The notes under the pieces were generated by a model. That model did not search any database. It was not told the origin of the DNA and saw only the letters and a list, made by a program, of their open reading frames with translations. Both the position numbers and the translations under genes were made by a program. A stretch of 51,725 nt of DNA. It comes from Perkinsus marinus ATCC 50983 (lineage: Eukaryota; Perkinsozoa; Perkinsida; Perkinsidae). Shown piece by piece: positions 48,631-51,725 of the stretch; position 1 is the first letter of the stretch, and each line of letters opens with the position of its first letter. The stretch spans positions 15,620 through 67,344 of the forward strand of contig NW_003204184.1 of the NCBI RefSeq assembly GCF_000006405.1. Reading direction: 5' to 3'.

Positions 48631-49644
48631 ATACCATGTCAAGTTGACTTGAAGCCTCTATAATGTCGCGTTGTTACTAGGCTCTGTATCACCATTCGCA
48701 TGCAGCCATGACTGATATAAATGTTCTTCATTCTGTTAAGCACGGCATGCCTCTCGATACTAGTCGTATCTGGATGAGGCTCGTGGTAAAGTCAGCCATG
48801 AAAACTTTCGCAAAATTGCTTGCCACGTGATCGGTCACCGATTGCATGACTCACTGATCGTCGGTGAGTTATGTAGTGGACGTCGACAGAGGCCATCCCG
48901 AAAAGCAAAGATCCTGAGATCCCGCCGCCTCAAGTGGATACGGAACCCGTAGTGAGAACGAATTCCGCACGCTGTAGCCCACCGAGCTGGGTATATTGTA
49001 GTGGGTCGGCCACGAGCCGATCTTAACTGGGCGAGCTTGGCCTGATGAAACGATCATCGGAAGGCCCGGTGCGAAACTGGACATGTGGTTCGGAGAGTTC
49101 CCTTTTGGGTGAATGACCATCCCATTGAGAAAGTTTGGACGAAGTAAGTCCGATGGCGAAACATCAGGGTGACGACGAGACCTCCCTCGCAGGAACTCCG
49201 TGACTCGGCAAAGGACCTATCTACAGCGAGCGCAACTCCGTTCATAGCGACACTCTAGTCAAGCGAACAGCATGTTCGTCTTGCTCAGAATTCCAAATCG
49301 GGTTCAAATCAAATTTTCATATCTACGAGCCGAAAGAATGAGAAAAACGATCCTTGTGTTTGGCATGTCGTTATTATTGCCCAGGCTACTCTCTCGACCA
49401 CTTTCCATCCTCACTGGTTCCACCGCGCGATATTGCCTGCTCTGTTCCCAGCCTTAGCCTTTGCCCGCGACTTCAGCTGTCCGGATGCGACGACTTCCAT
49501 CATCCCACCCAGACCTAGTGGCCCCTTGGGACGGGCGACCAATCTCTGATCAGCCCTAGGCACGACCCACCATTCACACAGATCTAGCTCCCCCATGGGT
49601 CACAGGCGATCGCTATTCACCCAGCTTACTTAAACTCCAATGTC
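48631..49644. other. Intergenic region
   Basis: About 1 kb with no convincing gene. 48900-49260 is GC-richer and has several short complementary words (for example cggccacgagccg), but I could not assign an RNA family. The minus-strand ORF at 49054-49245 has no recognisable motif. Confidence 0.4.
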
Positions 49645-50388
49645 ATGGGGACACTTGGTACAATCTACGCAAGATTGAAGAATGAATGGTATGAACAACA
49701 TGCCGATCAACTTCCAGATAAAAATGGAAAAATGTCACTCTCGGGGATAGAACTAGGGTTCAGCGTGATGCCGTGCCAGAACGATGATGCAGAACTTCAT
49801 ACACGAAATGCTGACGAACACGTAAACAGTCTGGCAAGCTCATCTCTCGCATCATCTCTCATCCTGCACACCAGCAGGTAGGGCAACATCAATTGAGGTG
49901 TTCTTTATCAGGACAACAACAACAGATAAGAAATTGTGAAGACCTAAGCAACCACAACTTCGTTAGTAACGAGATACATCTTCCTATCACGCGCGCGTGC
50001 AGAATTGATAATCGAACCGTCCGCGTGAGGTCATGTTAAATGGATAGATGAGTCTCGCTTTTTCTCGCTGAAATCTCGCCGACCCAGTTACGAACCGTGC
50101 GCCACAGACCATGGTCCTCGAAAAGTGCCTCTGCAGACTGCTCCCCGTTATTCCGTAACATTGCATGTCATTGAGAGAGATGGAGAAACCATGTCCTCCG
50201 GTCCTCAGCTACGGGTTGGGAAGGACTTAGAACTTCTAAATGATGCAGGATCACCATGCCCCATTGAAGACGACTTAGATGCCGAACCAGTGGCGATCTC
50301 TGCTCTAGCAAAGCTACAACGCCCATTGGGTCCAGCACATGGGGCGAACGAAACGAGAGAGTCATCACAGAAACTGCATAGACTATGA
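49645..50388 (+). CDS. Small hypothetical protein, doubtful
   Basis: Two plus-strand open stretches, MGTLGTIYARLKNEWYEQHA (49645-49881) and SVTLHVIERDGETMSSGPQL to SALAKLQRPLGPAHG (about 50155-50388), have protein-like composition and are separated by about 250 nt of stop-rich sequence. They might be exons of one gene that converges on the exonuclease gene. No family recognised. Confidence 0.3.
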
Positions 50389-50407
50389 AACATGAGCGTG
50401 AACCGAT

Positions 50408-51725
50408 TTAATCCTCGTCGAATCGCTTCTGTCGTTGCTTCTCTCTATCAATGCGTCTGACTTTCGTAGCGCCCCTCTTCCCCTTCTTGTGAATGACATC
50501 GTAGCCACTAGGACCGTCGGACCTGAATAATACAAATACATCGAGTCAAGCTCGTCCCAGCTCCTCCTCCCAGAGTACTTCTTAGGCGGGAGAGCGAACT
50601 CAGGCCCCATGCTAGTGAAGTTTTGGGGGAGGTGCCGCATACTCGTATGGCCAGGCCGACGAGGAGCCCCGTCCTCGGCGAGAAGATCGGCATCCTCAGC
50701 CAACCAAGCATCCCGTCCTTTCGGTGCAACGAACAACAGAGACGTCTCCTCGTCGAAGCAAGTCCCTCCTTCCCCACACGGTGCCGTGAATAGATCATCG
50801 ACTACATGACCAACCCTAAGGCCTCGGCATATCTTCTCATTCGCCTCGCTGGGTGGTGTGATTCCTAGGACGTGGGGCCAGATATTGAGGCGCCAATAGA
50901 TGACCAGCATGCCGTCCTTCTTGGGGTCCGCCGTCTCTTCATATGCCATATTACCAGCCCCTCCGAGGACTGACGAATCATAATACGCAATCTTGGCCAC
51001 CATACCGGACAACCTCTGTCCCGCAGGCATCTTGCGGGGAGGCACCTTGGATGAAAACTCCCTGTTCAACTTGGGATACACCGAGGTGAAGAGCCGAGAT
51101 CGATCGACGATGTAGTCGTCGGCCATGCCAGAATCCGACACAAGTAATCGCTTGTGTTGTTCCTTCCGTATTGGTAGAAGGCCACCACACGCTGTTTTCT
51201 GACCAACGTGATATAGACTGCAAAGGGCCGGAAGGGATAAGTCCGAGATGCCATAATCTGAAAAAAGAATATATCGTCACACACAAGACAGTCCACCAGT
51301 ATCCTTGCCTCCGGCCTTGCCCGAGAACTCCTCGAGCATCCAATGGCCAATCAGCGTATCATAAACATTCTGAATTTGAACTGCTGCATCAGCATCACCC
51401 ATCAACCAACTGCAGAACTCCCTCGAGTCGTGCATGACCTGTGAGATAACAAGTCACTGGGAAACACCGTTACGCGAATACTATCAGAGCTTTTCGCTCC
51501 TAGTCGCTCCCAGGATCACCTTCAATATACTGGGCTCTCCTAGAAGTGGTCTGAGCAGGTTTAGGTCATCTACTAAGGCCACACCGCCTTTACTCGCTAC
51601 GGTTATATCACCACCATGCTGGATAATCCTACATGAAAAGGCAAGCCGATCGAGATAAGAAACCATACCAATCTCGGTATTGGAAATTCTACATCATTCT
51701 TCCGCACGGGCAACCAGTGTCTCAG
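50408..51725 (-). CDS. EXD1-like 3'-5' exonuclease-domain protein (5' part at or beyond window end)
   Basis: Joined minus-strand exons begin near 51663 with SYLDRLAFSCRIIQHGGDIT and VALVDDLNLLRPLLGEPSIL, followed by KVILGATRSEKL and, after an intron, QVMHDSREFCSWL and QIQNVYDTLIGHWMLEE (51440-51330). The order LVDDL - ILKVI - HDSRE - NVYDT is that of the RNase D/DEDD exonuclease fold in EXD1-type proteins, in which HDxR and NxxDT carry metal-binding or structural residues. The C-terminal part (RKEQHKRLLVSDSGMADDYI, RSRLFTSVYPKLNREFSSKV, LVIYWRLNIWPHVLGI) is not recognised, and the protein ends in a basic tail DVIHKKGKRGATKVRRIDRE to FDED at 50408. Removing about 56 nt near 50573-50518 restores the frame for that tail. 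RNA is the likely substrate by family. Confidence 0.6.

Noticed and set aside
48900-49260. Possible rRNA or structured ncRNA
   Set aside because: Local complementarity is weak and no conserved rRNA, snRNA or SRP motif could be matched.
50518-50575. A 17-nt intron (gtatttgtattattcag) in the exonuclease gene
   Set aside because: A donor 39 nt further upstream gives a 56-nt intron in the same phase, fitting the usual size.

Overview
The window is nuclear DNA of a protist, most probably an alveolate of the Perkinsus type. Nearly every gene is cut by many short GT-AG introns (mostly about 34-60 nt). The gene set combines flagellar genes (CFAP70, a kinesin-8), a plant/alveolate-type calcium-dependent protein kinase and housekeeping genes, packed on both strands with little space between them. 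The genus is an inference. No spliced-leader sequence or rRNA was seen to settle it. Two runs of exactly 100 N (15056-15155, 39179-39278) are scaffold gaps. Because of the splicing, single ORFs show only pieces of genes; the calls below come from joining exons by eye and comparing them with known families.

Layout. 1-8 kb (+): the 3' part of a secreted LamG/EGF protein, a small Rieske iron-sulfur protein, a class I sirtuin and a kinesin-8. 9-15 kb (-): CFAP70, a ciliary TPR protein with an unusual EF-hand-containing middle part. 15-19.3 kb (-): the RNA cytidine acetyltransferase NAT10/Kre33, whose C-terminal end runs into the first N gap. 19.6-22 kb (+): two unidentified genes, the second coiled-coil and faintly dynamitin-like. 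22-25.6 kb: a gene-poor tract with a possible transposase relic. 25.6-29.9 kb (-): two unidentified proteins and an eIF4B-like translation factor. 29.9-31.8 kb: gene-poor, with a degenerate tandem duplication of about 305 bp. 31.8-32.8 kb (-): a UPF0126/TRIC-type membrane protein, divergent from a CDPK at 33-36.9 kb (+). 37-38.7 kb: two unidentified (+) genes. 38.9-40.6 kb (+): DCAF11/LEC14B, a WD40 substrate receptor for CUL4 ligases, broken by the second gap. 41.6-48.6 kb (+): a membrane protein, then an RCC1-repeat plus calponin-homology plus coiled-coil protein and a second coiled-coil block, with an antisense tRNA-Pro(AGG) between them. 50.4-51.7 kb (-): the C-terminal part of an EXD1-like 3'-5' exonuclease.

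Functional themes are the flagellum and microtubules (CFAP70, kinesin-8, perhaps the RCC1-CH protein), RNA modification and translation (NAT10, eIF4B-like, tRNA-Pro, exonuclease) and calcium signalling (CDPK, the EF-hand in CFAP70). I see no operon-like logic; neighbours look independent. The most interesting non-coding signals are a dispersed repeat of about 100-170 bp, one copy of which lies inside an oversized NAT10 intron, and a tRNA-like T-arm inside a long CDPK intron.
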